A stretch of DNA of 27,996 nt from an uncultured Cellvibrio sp. (GTDB lineage Bacteria; Pseudomonadota; Gammaproteobacteria; Pseudomonadales; Cellvibrionaceae), in assembly GCA_946886255.1 (NCBI GenBank), contig CAMPIG010000013.1, positions 1-27,996 of the forward strand, written 5' to 3'. Shown here in pieces: positions 15,828 to 24,577 of this stretch (position 1 is the stretch's first letter; each line of letters begins with the position of its first letter). A program made the position numbers and the translations under genes. The notes beneath the pieces are model-generated. The model made no database searches, had not been told where the DNA came from, and saw only the letters and a program-made list of their open reading frames with translations.

Positions 15828-15979
15828 TTAGGGCTTATGTTTCGAAAACGCATGCATACATCCCTGTAGCTCCCTCAAGTCGTCCCTCGGCAACTGCTCC
15901 TGCGTTGCTCTACCTCCGGAATGCCGGACCACTGCATCCATGCAGTCGTGACTTGAGGGTTTCGAAACATAAGCCCTAA
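15828..15979. repeat. 152-bp nested inverted-repeat element
   Basis: The 20-bp outer arms (15828-15847 and 15960-15979) are perfect complements and contain TTTCGAAA. A second perfect 10-bp pair, CCCTCAAGTC (15872-15881) and GACTTGAGGG (15950-15959), lies inside and touches the right outer arm. Smaller hairpins follow within: TCCGG-AATG-CCGGA (about 15915-15928) and ACTGCAT-CC-ATGCAGT (15931-15946). The design resembles dispersed intergenic palindromic repeats or small non-autonomous elements. No terminal target-site duplication is obvious. Confidence 0.75.
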
Positions 15980-16164
15980 CGCCAAACTTATATTGTGCGA
16001 ATTTCGACTTTATTTCGTCGATCCTTTTTCATTTTCTATCCCTCAGTTCTTGGCACAAAAGTTGAAGCACAACACACTAAACCTGTCCAAATAAGGGCAG
16101 GGATGGTGATGTTGTTGATACCGCCATTTGTTTCCTACATTTTTTGCGCCCCGGTGTGGGGCAT

Positions 16165-16179
16165 TTCGACTAAGTCGAA
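16165..16179. promoter_or_regulatory. Palindrome upstream of the chemoreceptor gene
   Basis: TTCGACT-A-AGTCGAA is a perfect 7-bp dyad with a single central base, 41 bp before the MCP start. A looser TCGAC-N8-GTCGA dyad lies at 16004-16021. They could be operator sites. Confidence 0.4.
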
Positions 16180-16219
16180 TTATTAGTTTGCACGGTAAGT
16201 GTGCAATTGAGGGCAAGTG

Positions 16220-17353
16220 ATGGGACGTTTGCTTGGGCACTGGGTAAGTGCGGTCAATATTCAATTATTGTGCGGCGTAATGCTTGCGTTTATCGCCATC
16301 CCCGCATTGGCGTTACTGGCCGGTTACCACCAGCTCTGGTTGATTATCCCGCTAATCGCTACCGCTACATTACTGATTGGGCTGGTCAGCAGTTACCACA
16401 ACAGTGTTGAGCAAGTGCGTGCATGCTTATCGTCAATTCGCCAATCGCAACCGATAGATTCCCCTGTCTACCTGCCTAAAGCGTTTGCGCTGTTGTTGGA
16501 TGACACCCGCGAAACCTTCAAACATTTCCAACGACGCAATGCCGAGTTTCGCGATGCGGTGAAGGAAATGGGTTATTCCTCGTCAGAGTTGACGGGTAAT
16601 GCCAACGAAGTATCAAACAGTGCGGCGTTTCAATCCAGAGCAACCACATCCAGTGCGGCGGCGATTACGGAGATCAGCCACAGTATTGATGATGTCAGTC
16701 AACGTATTGTGTCGGCGCGCGCGGCGGCAACGGAGGCGTGTGAATTGAGTGAAAGTGGTTCGTGCGCATTGGTTACTGCCAGTGATGAGGTCAAGCAGGT
16801 AGCCGGGCTTGCGCAGGAAACAGAGCAGCGTATTACGACGTTGGAAGCGTTGATGGTCAAGGTAACGGCCATGTCGCGCATCATTGGTGAGATTTCCGAG
16901 CAGACTAATCTGTTAGCGTTGAATGCGGCAATTGAGGCAGCGCGTGCCGGTGAGCACGGGCGCGGATTCGCTGTGGTAGCGGATGAAGTGCGCGCGTTGG
17001 CGCAACGCAGCCAAGGCTCCGCAACGGATATCGCAACTAACATCCTGCAAGTACAAACCACCATGCAACGGGTGCGTGGCAGCATGGGTTCGGTGGTGGA
17101 AAAAGCTGGTAAAAGTATGATGGAAGTGGGACGCGCTGAAACGGCATTGACTGCCATCAATCAGCGCACTAGCGAAGTATTTAGTTTGATTGATGATATT
17201 GCAGTAGCGGCACAACAACAGAGTCAGGCTGCTCATGAGATTTCCCGTCATATTGAAACCGTGGCGAACCTGGCTAATGAAAACAGTGGACGCGCTATAC
17301 AAGCCGCTGAAATTGCTGAGCATTTACATCGACTGACACGTTTAACGGAGTAG
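16220..17353 (+). CDS. Methyl-accepting chemotaxis protein without a ligand-binding domain
   Basis: The 377-residue protein begins with two membrane helices (about 14-35 and 39-58) joined by a loop of only a few residues, so there is no periplasmic sensor domain. The rest is a cytoplasmic signalling domain with the conserved hairpin tip [38 protein letters not shown] (about 225-262), which contacts CheA and CheW. GAGGG at 16209-16213 is 6 nt before the ATG at 16220, so I prefer that start to the GTG at 16217. The next gene, a NIT-like sensor, starts 3 bp after the stop and its Shine-Dalgarno is inside this gene. By inference the partner supplies the sensing function. Confidence 0.92.
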   Translation: MGRLLGHWVSAVNIQLLCGVMLAFIAIPALALLAGYHQLWLIIPLIATATLLIGLVSSYHNSVEQVRACLSSIRQSQPIDSPVYLPKAFALLLDDTRETFKHFQRRNAEFRDAVKEMGYSSSELTGNANEVSNSAAFQSRATTSSAAAITEISHSIDDVSQRIVSARAAATEACELSESGSCALVTASDEVKQVAGLAQETEQRITTLEALMVKVTAMSRIIGEISEQTNLLALNAAIEAARAGEHGRGFAVVADEVRALAQRSQGSATDIATNILQVQTTMQRVRGSMGSVVEKAGKSMMEVGRAETALTAINQRTSEVFSLIDDIAVAAQQQSQAAHEISRHIETVANLANENSGRAIQAAEIAEHLHRLTRLTE

Positions 17354-17356
17354 GGT

Positions 17357-18154
17357 ATGGCTGATGTATTTTCGCTGTTATTTATTCTCCTGCCGCTGAT
17401 TTTTATCGCGTTTATTTTCTATTGCCTGCATCGTCGGCGGGTTGTAGTAGGGCGGCTTGTGGATCAAGGGCTGAACTATGTGCGGGTGATGCGCATTCTG
17501 TTGACCCACATCCAGCAACATCGCGGTCTCACCACGGGTTTTCTTAACGGAAATCTGGATGCCAGGGCAGATGTACAGGCATTGCAAAATAAAATCCGGA
17601 AGGAAATTGTGGAAGTCAATAATTTGGGTGTGTGGGTGCAGACCAATGAAAAATGGAAAAGCATCCTTGATCATTGGTCGCGCCTGAGTAGCCATTATGC
17701 GTCCGGCGAAGCCATGAACAATCTCAAACAGCACAATCAATTGATTGCTAATTTATTGTATTTCATCGAAGACATTGCGGATGCACATCATCTGGACAGC
17801 AAAGCACCTGCGGCGTCTGCGCACCAGTGGCGGTCGCTGTTATTTATTGCGGAGTCGATTGGTCAAGCGCGCGCTCTGGGTACCGGTGTGGTTGCGAAAG
17901 GGGAATGTAGCAGCGTATTGCGAATACAGCTGAATCATTTGCGCAACAAGATCGCTTCTCATACGGGGCAGCATCTTTCACCGCAGACCTGTGCCGAGAT
18001 TGAACAGCTGCTTTGCTGCATAGAAAAAGATGTGGTAATCGACCAGCCCACCATCAGCCCCAAAGATTATTTTCAATTGGCAACCCGCTCACTGGAGCGG
18101 GTTATGGAACAGTTTGATCAATATATCGAAGGGCTAGGTTATCAAGGTCGTTGA
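17357..18154 (+). CDS. Membrane-anchored NIT-like (nitrate/nitrite sensing) domain protein
   Basis: The 265-residue protein has one N-terminal membrane helix (about 5-24) followed by HRRR, so by the positive-inside rule the large C-terminal domain is cytoplasmic. The domain is all-helical. QHRGLTTGFLNGN (54-66), followed by a Leu/Arg-rich helix, recalls the ERG-S-G-L core of NIT domains found in nitrate and nitrite sensors. No histidine kinase, MCP or GGDEF output domain is present. The ATG at 17357 is preceded by GGAG at 17347-17350. It is 3 bp after the MCP gene, so co-expression is nearly certain. The NIT assignment comes from motif recall and is moderate; nitrate as ligand is unproven. 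Confidence 0.75.
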   Translation: MADVFSLLFILLPLIFIAFIFYCLHRRRVVVGRLVDQGLNYVRVMRILLTHIQQHRGLTTGFLNGNLDARADVQALQNKIRKEIVEVNNLGVWVQTNEKWKSILDHWSRLSSHYASGEAMNNLKQHNQLIANLLYFIEDIADAHHLDSKAPAASAHQWRSLLFIAESIGQARALGTGVVAKGECSSVLRIQLNHLRNKIASHTGQHLSPQTCAEIEQLLCCIEKDVVIDQPTISPKDYFQLATRSLERVMEQFDQYIEGLGYQGR

Positions 18155-18224
18155 GCCATCAACTGAAAGAAAATTTCCCAATAAAAACGGTACAACCTGG
18201 CGCCCTGATTTCCAGCAGTTCCCG

Positions 18225-19973
18225 TTATGATTTGTATAGCGGAGCCAAACTATCCTGTTGCTTCTGGCGGTGATGTTTCTGGCGGCGGCAATTGTTTATC
18301 TCCTGAATCAACTCACTGCTGTCCCAATCACTACCGGTATCGCCACGATACAGGATTTCGTCCAATTTTTTCAGCTGCACACGCAGAGCGTCATTGTTCG
18401 AGCGCTCGGCAATGGCCTGCAGGCTTTGCAGTTGCGGATCTTGCCAGTGGGCCTGGCCCCAGTGAATTAATGCTGCGCGGATCGCAGGATAATCTTTGTT
18501 CGCGGCGGCGCGTTTGAGTTCATTCCAGGCTGCTGTTTCAGTGGCATGATCTTGGGTTTTCTCGGCAATATAGAATGAATGTATTGCGCGCAATTCGCGG
18601 CGCGCCTGCCAGTAAAGCCACGCAAATAACAGTGTGGTAAAACCCAGAACCAAAGCAGTAACAATCAGCCATACAGGGGCAACATTGACTACACGAATAT
18701 CTGGCGTGGCGCTGGCAATATCGGTATTGATCGGTGTGGCTTCAGCAGGATCTTCCACGGCGGGCGCGGGCAACGGGTCAGGTGTGATATTGCCCAGTGC
18801 ATCTTCCACTTGAACTGTTTTCGCCGGCAGGGTCGCGGTTTTCATCTCTTGGTTTTCGGTATCCCACCAGCTCACACTCATCGCCGGCAGGGTAAATTTT
18901 CCGCTGCGATTGGGAATAATAGCGAGGGTTTCTATACGAGAACCTTTCACGCCTTTGTTGCTGGTTTGGTCATCATTTTGTGGTTGATCGGGATAAAAAG
19001 TTAATCCGTCAACGGCGGGTAGTGACAACGGCGTCAGCTGGCCGGCAGTCAAACCATCAGCGACAATCGTAATAGTGCGGGTAACTGGTTCGCCCACTTT
19101 CAAGCGTTCGGTGTCAATGCTCCAGTGTTCAGTCAATTGCAGATCTTTAGCCGGTAACCAATCCTGACCGCTGAATTGTGTTGGCACAGCGTTCACCGTG
19201 ACGCGTTGCTCTTCAGTGCGTAGACGCAACAGATTATTGCGCCGATTGCCAAACGGATCGCTCCACGGATCGCGCTGGCCGCTGCGCACCGACACATTGT
19301 ACGTCAGACTGGGGATGATCAACTCGCCGCTATGTTGCGGAAAAATACTGTAAACCCGTTCCACCACAATATGCTGGCGACCGTTGATATTGGTCTGGTA
19401 TTGGTTCTCACCCAGGTCAACGACCAAGGCATCCGGTAATTCCAGCGGTGACATCTCGGCGCCGTTTAAATTTACCGAGGTATACAGGCGAATCGTAAAC
19501 AGGATTTGTTCCTGCACGTACACACTGTCTTTACTGACTTTCACATCAACAAAGACCTCGCTGCTGGCGTTTTGTGGTGCACGATTTTGGGATTCCACTG
19601 TAATGGGAATTGCATCGCTGCTTGCACCCTCAATCGTGAACGAGGGAATTTCCAGGGTACCGACCCGTTTGGGGGCAAGGGCAATGCGCCAATCGGTAAA
19701 GGATTCCATATCGCCGTTGATAACGCGCATCTGATTGCTTTGTTGGGTGTTGAGGATATCGAAATCTTTTTGCAGCTGCGTCAAATCCGGCGAGTCGCTG
19801 GTTTGTGCATAGAAGCGCAGGGTGAGCGTCAGGGTTTCCTGCAGACTGATGGTGTCGCGGTCAACGCTGGCCGATAAGGTGTCGGCGCGAGCGCCTGCGT
19901 TGAACGCCAACAGAATAAACAATCCGCATAAAAAGCTGCGCATCATCTGTAAGGAAATAAATAATCGGCTCAT
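18225..19973 (-). CDS. batD: BatD family protein
   Basis: The 582-residue protein has a signal peptide (cleavage probably after ARA, near residue 30), a long periplasmic beta-rich region with repeated immunoglobulin-like segments (LSASVDRDTISLQETLTLTLRF..., VFVDVKVSKDSVYVQEQILFTIRLYT, LKVGEPVTRTITIVA), one membrane helix at about 433-455, and a helical cytoplasmic tail of ~127 residues. This is the BatD (aerotolerance operon) layout. It is thought to work with BatA and BatB at the envelope, though its exact job is unknown. GAGAG lies 7 nt before the ATG at 19973. It follows the BatB-BatC gene by 59 bp and is the last gene of the cluster. Confidence 0.9.
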   Translation of the reverse strand: MSRLFISLQMMRSFLCGLFILLAFNAGARADTLSASVDRDTISLQETLTLTLRFYAQTSDSPDLTQLQKDFDILNTQQSNQMRVINGDMESFTDWRIALAPKRVGTLEIPSFTIEGASSDAIPITVESQNRAPQNASSEVFVDVKVSKDSVYVQEQILFTIRLYTSVNLNGAEMSPLELPDALVVDLGENQYQTNINGRQHIVVERVYSIFPQHSGELIIPSLTYNVSVRSGQRDPWSDPFGNRRNNLLRLRTEEQRVTVNAVPTQFSGQDWLPAKDLQLTEHWSIDTERLKVGEPVTRTITIVADGLTAGQLTPLSLPAVDGLTFYPDQPQNDDQTSNKGVKGSRIETLAIIPNRSGKFTLPAMSVSWWDTENQEMKTATLPAKTVQVEDALGNITPDPLPAPAVEDPAEATPINTDIASATPDIRVVNVAPVWLIVTALVLGFTTLLFAWLYWQARRELRAIHSFYIAEKTQDHATETAAWNELKRAAANKDYPAIRAALIHWGQAHWQDPQLQSLQAIAERSNNDALRVQLKKLDEILYRGDTGSDWDSSELIQEINNCRRQKHHRQKQQDSLAPLYKS

Positions 19974-20018
19974 ACCTTGACTCTCATTGTTCGATGTAAC
20001 GCTCTGCGTATTTCTATT

Positions 20019-20032
20019 CAGGCAATTGCCTG
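20019..20032. repeat. 14-bp perfect palindrome between batBC and batD
   Basis: CAGGCAATTGCCTG is a perfect palindrome that touches the batBC stop codon (20033-20035, minus strand). As RNA it gives a 5-bp stem with an AATT loop and no T-run, so it could moderate batD expression or mark an RNA cleavage site. Confidence 0.45.
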
Positions 20033-21949
20033 TTACCAGCGATCATTCTCTTGCTCGGTAGGTGTCTGCCACATATTGCGATGCCGCTCATCACGTTTCT
20101 GCTGGTATTGGTAACGGAATTTATTGCGCAGCAAACCGCCCGGATCATCAGGAACACGTCGTAGCCACTGTTCCATCGCTTGCTTCTCTTCATCACTCAA
20201 GCCTTCTTCCAACGCTGCGCGCATTTCTTCCAGCTCTTCTTCACCGGGTGTTGAACTTTGTTGCGCGGCTTGCTGCTCTTGTTGTTCTGCTTGCTCGCTG
20301 GACTGCTCGCCGCTGTCGCCCGCCGCCGAACTTTGCGTAGCGCTGCTTTGTTGCCCGTTTTGTTGTTCGCTATCTTGTTGATTCTGCTGTTGTTGAGAAT
20401 CACTTTGCTGTTGCTGGTCGTTTTGATTCTGTTGTTGGTCCTGCTGGTTTTTTTGTTCGTTGTTTTGCTCGGACGAATTCTGTTGTTGATCCTGATTTTG
20501 TTCGCTGTCCTGATCGTCCTGATTCTCGCCATCCTGATTTTGTTGGTTTTGCTGTTCTTTTTGTTGCTCTTGTTGTTGTTTCAGGGCTTCAACCAAAGCG
20601 CGATTGCTCGCGGCATCCGCCAGATCAGGATTGCGTTTCAGGGCTTCATCATAGGCTTTAAGGGCTTCATCCAGCTTGCCGGATTTTGCCAACGCATTGC
20701 CTCGGTTGTAGTGTGCGTCTGCCGTGTCGTTCTGCGCAAAATGTTTGGCTGCTGCTTCGTAATCGCCAGCACGATACTGAGCACTGCCTTTCCATTCCGG
20801 CGATTCAAATGCTTCTGCCGCGCGAGTGGCGTCACCTTGTTCAAGAGCGCGTTGACCCTGCTGATCCTGGGTGAGCCACAGATCACTCCACTCAAACGCC
20901 TGGCTGTTCGGCGTGTAAAGTGAAAGTAAAGGAGCTAATAACAACACCGGTAACACACCGCGACGGAAACAGAAAAACACAACCGGCAATAATAAAAAGA
21001 CTAACCAGTGACCATTGTCATGCCAGGTATCAAACTCACGATCCACCGCACGATGTTCATCGGCTAGCGAGGTGGGCAATGCGAGCAGAGTTTCAATATC
21101 TTGCTTGTCATTGGTCAGGTCGCTGTAGCGTCCGCCGGATTGCTGCGCAAGGGAGCGCAGCTCGCTGCTGTTCAACTGGGTGGTGACAATGGCACGGCTG
21201 CTATCGCGCACAAAACCGCCGTTGTTGCCGGGAATCGGCGCGGGAGAATCACTGCCGACACCGAGGATAGATAAGCGAACATTATTATCGAGTTGTTGAT
21301 TGATCGCGGACTGCGCATCACTCACAACACCATCGGTAATCAACAATAGATCGCCCCGCTGTAAACCCGCATCCTGCAACAGACGCAACGCAAGCGTAAC
21401 GGCAGATTCAGTATTACTGCCGGGCAGGGGCATGATGTTGGGATGCAAGGAGGTCAACAAACTGTTGATGGTGGCGGTATCGTCAGTGAGCGGTGTCACT
21501 ACATGGGATTCGCCGGCGTAAACAATCAACGCGGTCAGGCCATCTTTGCGTTCGCGCAGGATATCGGCGATCTTCAGACGTGCCCGAATCAGGCGCGAAG
21601 GTTTGATATCTTCAGTCAGCATTGATGGTGAAAGATCGAGGATTAACACCAGCGCGTTTTCATTTTTTTGCACCGGCATGGGCCGTTTTTCCCACGCCGG
21701 GCCAGCCATGGCCAGAGTGGCAATAATCCAGGCTGCGATAATCGCCCAGATATGCCAGCGATGCGCACGCGTAGTTTCGCCATCAATTAAAAATGGCAAG
21801 AGTTCCGGTGCGATAACCTGTTGCCACTGATGCGCGCCGCGTTTTTGTCGCCACAAGGCAATGCCCACTAAAATCGCGGGAATGAGCGCTAACAACCACA
21901 GCGGACGCAGCCAGTGAAATTGCGTGAGGATCATCTCCCAGGTGTTCAT
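20033..21949 (-). CDS. BatB-BatC fusion: VWA domain plus TPR with Gln-rich linker
   Basis: The 638-residue protein has membrane helices near 16-33 and 66-82, then a von Willebrand A domain with an intact MIDAS (DLSPSM, D105/S107/S109; PLTDDTA; LLITDGV), then a hydrophobic stretch (about 315-345). Two TPR-like repeats follow (about 385-450, AHYNRGNALAKSGKLDEALKAYDEALKRNP). Residues ~457-567 are a low-complexity tract in which a little under half the residues are Gln, with many Asn, Glu, Asp and Ser. A short helical C-terminus (DEEKQAMEQWLRRVPDDPGGLLRNKFRYQYQ) ends the protein and is conserved in this family. Separate BatB and BatC proteins are fused here. The ATG overlaps the batA stop as ATGA. 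Confidence 0.92.
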   Translation of the reverse strand: MNTWEMILTQFHWLRPLWLLALIPAILVGIALWRQKRGAHQWQQVIAPELLPFLIDGETTRAHRWHIWAIIAAWIIATLAMAGPAWEKRPMPVQKNENALVLILDLSPSMLTEDIKPSRLIRARLKIADILRERKDGLTALIVYAGESHVVTPLTDDTATINSLLTSLHPNIMPLPGSNTESAVTLALRLLQDAGLQRGDLLLITDGVVSDAQSAINQQLDNNVRLSILGVGSDSPAPIPGNNGGFVRDSSRAIVTTQLNSSELRSLAQQSGGRYSDLTNDKQDIETLLALPTSLADEHRAVDREFDTWHDNGHWLVFLLLPVVFFCFRRGVLPVLLLAPLLSLYTPNSQAFEWSDLWLTQDQQGQRALEQGDATRAAEAFESPEWKGSAQYRAGDYEAAAKHFAQNDTADAHYNRGNALAKSGKLDEALKAYDEALKRNPDLADAASNRALVEALKQQQEQQKEQQNQQNQDGENQDDQDSEQNQDQQQNSSEQNNEQKNQQDQQQNQNDQQQQSDSQQQQNQQDSEQQNGQQSSATQSSAAGDSGEQSSEQAEQQEQQAAQQSSTPGEEELEEMRAALEEGLSDEEKQAMEQWLRRVPDDPGGLLRNKFRYQYQQKRDERHRNMWQTPTEQENDRW

Positions 21950-22986
21950 CGGGATACCTCCCCATTCGTTGTTGATGCATTATCCGGCGCATAGAAAGAT
22001 GTTGCGCGTTGTTGCCACCAATTCGCCAGTGCCCACAATAAACTCAACACAAAAGCCACACCCAACGGCCAGTAAAATAGCGCTTGCACCGGGCGAAAGG
22101 TTTCTTCATCAAACTCAATAGGTTCCAGCTGGTCCAGTTGATGATGGATATTGCTCAATTCTTCGAGATTGCGCGCGCGGAAATATTGTCCGCCGGTTTG
22201 ATCAGCGATTTCGCGCATAGTGTCTTCATCAAGGTCTTGCGAGGGATTGACACGGCGGGCGCCAAATAAACCGGGCACAATCATTTCGTCGGCGCCGAAA
22301 CCGATGGTGTAGATCTTGATATTTTCTTTCAGTGCCAAGGCGGCGGCACGTTGCGGTGTCAGTTCTCCTGAAGTATTCGCGCCGTCGGTCAACAACACCA
22401 ATACACGGCTTGCATCAGGGCGCGCCCGCAAGCGTTTTACTGCCAGGCCGATGGCATCGCCGATGGCCGTTTTCTCGCCGGCAAAGCCGATTTGGGCTTC
22501 CTGTAACAGTTGATTGACCGTATTGCGGTCGTAGGTGAGCGGTGCCTGTAAATACGCCTGGCTACCGAACAGGATCAGCCCCAGACGATCGCTTTTGCGC
22601 CGCTCCACAAAATCACCCACGACAATCTTGATCGCTTGCAGGCGATTGATGTTTTTACCCAGGTAGGTCATGTCTTCAATTTGCATACTGCCGGAAATAT
22701 CCACTGCCATCAGCAGATCGCGCCCGCTGCCGGGCAGGCTCACCGGCTCGCCCACCCACTGCGGGTTGCTCGCAGCCAGCAGGCTGCATAACCAGATGAA
22801 CCACAACAACACGATCTTCAGCGGGCCTTTGCGCGCATGCAGGCTGGTAGCATCTTGCAACGCGGCGGCACTGCGATAAAAAGGTACGCGCAACGCCGCT
22901 TCCTGGCGCTGCTGTGCCGGCAGCAGGCGCGCAAATAAAGGCAAAGGGAGCAGCAGTAATAACCAGGGCCATTGCAACTCAAGCAT
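21946..22986 (-). CDS. batA: BatA family VWA-domain membrane protein
   Basis: The protein has 346 residues from the ATG at 22984-22986, which has AAGGAG 7 nt upstream. The open frame extends to 23139 but that part overlaps the DUF4381 gene and lacks protein-like features. It has an N-terminal helix (LELQWPWLLLLLPLPLFA), a second helix near 56-72, a VWA domain with MIDAS (DISGS, D96/S98/S100; APLTYDR; LLTDGAN) and a C-terminal membrane helix (ALFYWPLGVAFVLSLLWALANWW). The VWA domain likely faces the cytoplasmic or membrane side where MoxR can act on it. It overlaps DUF4381 by 8 bp upstream and batBC by 4 bp downstream, so translation is coupled. Confidence 0.94.
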   Translation of the reverse strand: MLELQWPWLLLLLPLPLFARLLPAQQRQEAALRVPFYRSAAALQDATSLHARKGPLKIVLLWFIWLCSLLAASNPQWVGEPVSLPGSGRDLLMAVDISGSMQIEDMTYLGKNINRLQAIKIVVGDFVERRKSDRLGLILFGSQAYLQAPLTYDRNTVNQLLQEAQIGFAGEKTAIGDAIGLAVKRLRARPDASRVLVLLTDGANTSGELTPQRAAALALKENIKIYTIGFGADEMIVPGLFGARRVNPSQDLDEDTMREIADQTGGQYFRARNLEELSNIHHQLDQLEPIEFDEETFRPVQALFYWPLGVAFVLSLLWALANWWQQRATSFYAPDNASTTNGEVSR

Positions 22987-23608
22987 TGCGGGTCTCCTTA
23001 TTACGAGGAGATTCGTTATCAGCGGGTTCGTTATCAATGACCGTTTCTGGTCGCGCGCGCGTTGGCAACAACGTTTTTTCTGAGGTTTTTCTGACCGGTG
23101 TTTTTTGCCATTGATTGCGATGTTTTTGCAGCCATACACTCACCAGTTGTTGCAATGAATCAGTATCCGCTTGTGGTTTAGTTTCATAGGGACCGGTTAA
23201 CAGCGCGCGTCCGACACCGCTGCTGAAACCGCCGCGGGTTTCCGGGCATTGATCATCGAGCCAGCGCAGCCAGTCTTCACCTTTGAGGTTTGCCTGATAA
23301 CTATTGCCGCAACCGCTTAACGCCGCGCGGCGCAAAATAATACTGAGTTGCTGTAAATACGTGGCGACTTGTTGATCCTGATTTACGGCCCCTGCTTTTA
23401 CAGAGAGCGTGGCGCGCTGCAATTCGGCGAGCGCAGCGGCACGGTAGCGATTGCGTTGCCGATGACGACGAACCATCAGGAATGCGGTCATTGCGACCAG
23501 CACCAGCAGAATTAACAGCACCCACCAGCCCCAGGCTAGCGGCCAAAGGCCGACTGCTTCGGGCAAGTGAATATCTTTCAGTTGAGCAAGTGGGTCCATG
23601 TTTTCCAT
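22979..23608 (-). CDS. DUF4381 domain protein
   Basis: The 209-residue protein has an N-terminal PLAQLKDIHLPEAVGLWPLAWGWW segment, one membrane helix (about 26-46), an Arg-rich cytoplasmic start (RRHRQRNRYRAAALAEL), a helical domain and a disordered, charged tail. This is the DUF4381 arrangement, almost always found between DUF58 and BatA genes. Its role is unknown; it probably helps anchor or assemble the MoxR-VWA complex. The start may be residue 1 or the ATG at 23597-23599 (residue 4). The stop overlaps the batA start by 8 bp. Confidence 0.88.
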   Translation of the reverse strand: MENMDPLAQLKDIHLPEAVGLWPLAWGWWVLLILLVLVAMTAFLMVRRHRQRNRYRAAALAELQRATLSVKAGAVNQDQQVATYLQQLSIILRRAALSGCGNSYQANLKGEDWLRWLDDQCPETRGGFSSGVGRALLTGPYETKPQADTDSLQQLVSVWLQKHRNQWQKTPVRKTSEKTLLPTRARPETVIDNEPADNESPRNKETRNA

Positions 23609-23620
23609 CGTGTCTAAAAC

Positions 23621-24574
23621 CTAGCGGCGGCGCGGGCTATTTTTGCCGAAGCGCTCGCGCAGCAAATGTTGGATGTCGTCATTGGTGGCATAAGACAGCA
23701 GGGACAGATTCAGGCGCTGACAGCTACGGGTTAAGTCCTGTAAATGTTTTTGGTAATTCTCGTAGTAGGCCTGCTGGAATCGCCGCTCGTTAGCCGGAAT
23801 ACGGCAGCGGGACTGGCCATCGCTGATCGTCAAAATGGAATTGCTGGTCAGTTGTCGTTCGAGCGGATCAAACACATGCATCAGGGTGACGTCGGCATGC
23901 CGTGCCAGTTCAAACAATTGTTGCTCGCACGCCGCATCAAAATCGTGGAAATCGCTAACGATAACCAATGCGCAACCCGGTTTGGCAATGCGGCGGGTAT
24001 CCGCGAGGATATCCACCAGTTTCACACTATCCGCGGGCGGGACAGGGGATTGCAGGCGGTGATTATAATCCTGAAGTTGATGCAACAGCTCCAGCATGGC
24101 GTGCTTGCTGCGGCGCGGACGGATATCCCGTTGCGTGTGATCACCAAATACCAAACCGCCTACGCGGTCACTGTTGCCTAACGCAGCCCACCCGAGTAAC
24201 GCACAGATATGCGCGCACAACACGGATTTAAAGCAGCGCTGGCTGCCGAAGAACATGGTGGCGCGCTGGTCGGCCACCATAAACACAGGGCGCTCCCGTT
24301 CTTCACGGAAAATCTTGGTGTGCGGTACCTGAGTGCGCGCGGTGACGCGCCAGTCGATAGTGCGTATGTCATCGCCGGGTTGGTATAGCCGCACTTCTTC
24401 AAAGTCGATACCGCGCCCGCGAAAGCGCGTGCGTTCTCCGCCGGTTAGCAAGCTGCGCACCGGTCGCTTGGCGAAGAGCTTCAGATCCTGCGCAGCAAAC
24501 CGCAGGCGCAGCAGTTGCGCGAGATCACTGTAGGCACCGGCGGGGTTGAGGTTGTCCAATAACGCGTTGCTCAT
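23621..24574 (-). CDS. DUF58 family protein
   Basis: The 317-residue protein has the DUF58 signature: RTRFRGRGIDFEEVRLYQPGDDIRTIDWRVTAR (about 48-80) and then HTKIFREERERPVFMVADQRATMFFGS. The second half is a VWA-like fold (VIVSDFHDFD). There is no membrane segment or signal peptide, so it is cytoplasmic. DUF58 genes always travel with MoxR and are thought to be adaptors or substrates of it. The gap to the moxR stop is 3 bp and to DUF4381 12 bp. Confidence 0.93.
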   Translation of the reverse strand: MSNALLDNLNPAGAYSDLAQLLRLRFAAQDLKLFAKRPVRSLLTGGERTRFRGRGIDFEEVRLYQPGDDIRTIDWRVTARTQVPHTKIFREERERPVFMVADQRATMFFGSQRCFKSVLCAHICALLGWAALGNSDRVGGLVFGDHTQRDIRPRRSKHAMLELLHQLQDYNHRLQSPVPPADSVKLVDILADTRRIAKPGCALVIVSDFHDFDAACEQQLFELARHADVTLMHVFDPLERQLTSNSILTISDGQSRCRIPANERRFQQAYYENYQKHLQDLTRSCQRLNLSLLSYATNDDIQHLLRERFGKNSPRRR

Positions 24575-24577
24575 GGG

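Larger units (their letters stand above)
15798..16219. other. Intergenic region between pepN and the chemoreceptor
   Basis: No gene is convincing here on either strand. It holds the nested inverted-repeat element (15828-15979), two TCGAC-containing dyads (16004-16021 and 16165-16179) and a GCCCC-GGTGT-GGGGC hairpin near 16148-16162 that lacks a good T-run. A short frame at 15995-16186 has no ribosome binding site and no protein-like composition. Confidence 0.6.

Noticed and set aside
16051..16066. A sigma54-like site, TGGCAC then TTGAA
   Set aside because: The -24 part is good but the invariant GC of the -12 part is GA, and it is 150 bp from the chemoreceptor start.
20258..20923. A long Leu-rich plus-strand frame opposite the Gln-rich tract
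   Set aside because: Poly-Leu/Val/Ile is what the complement of CAA/CAG-rich DNA encodes; it has no ribosome binding site.
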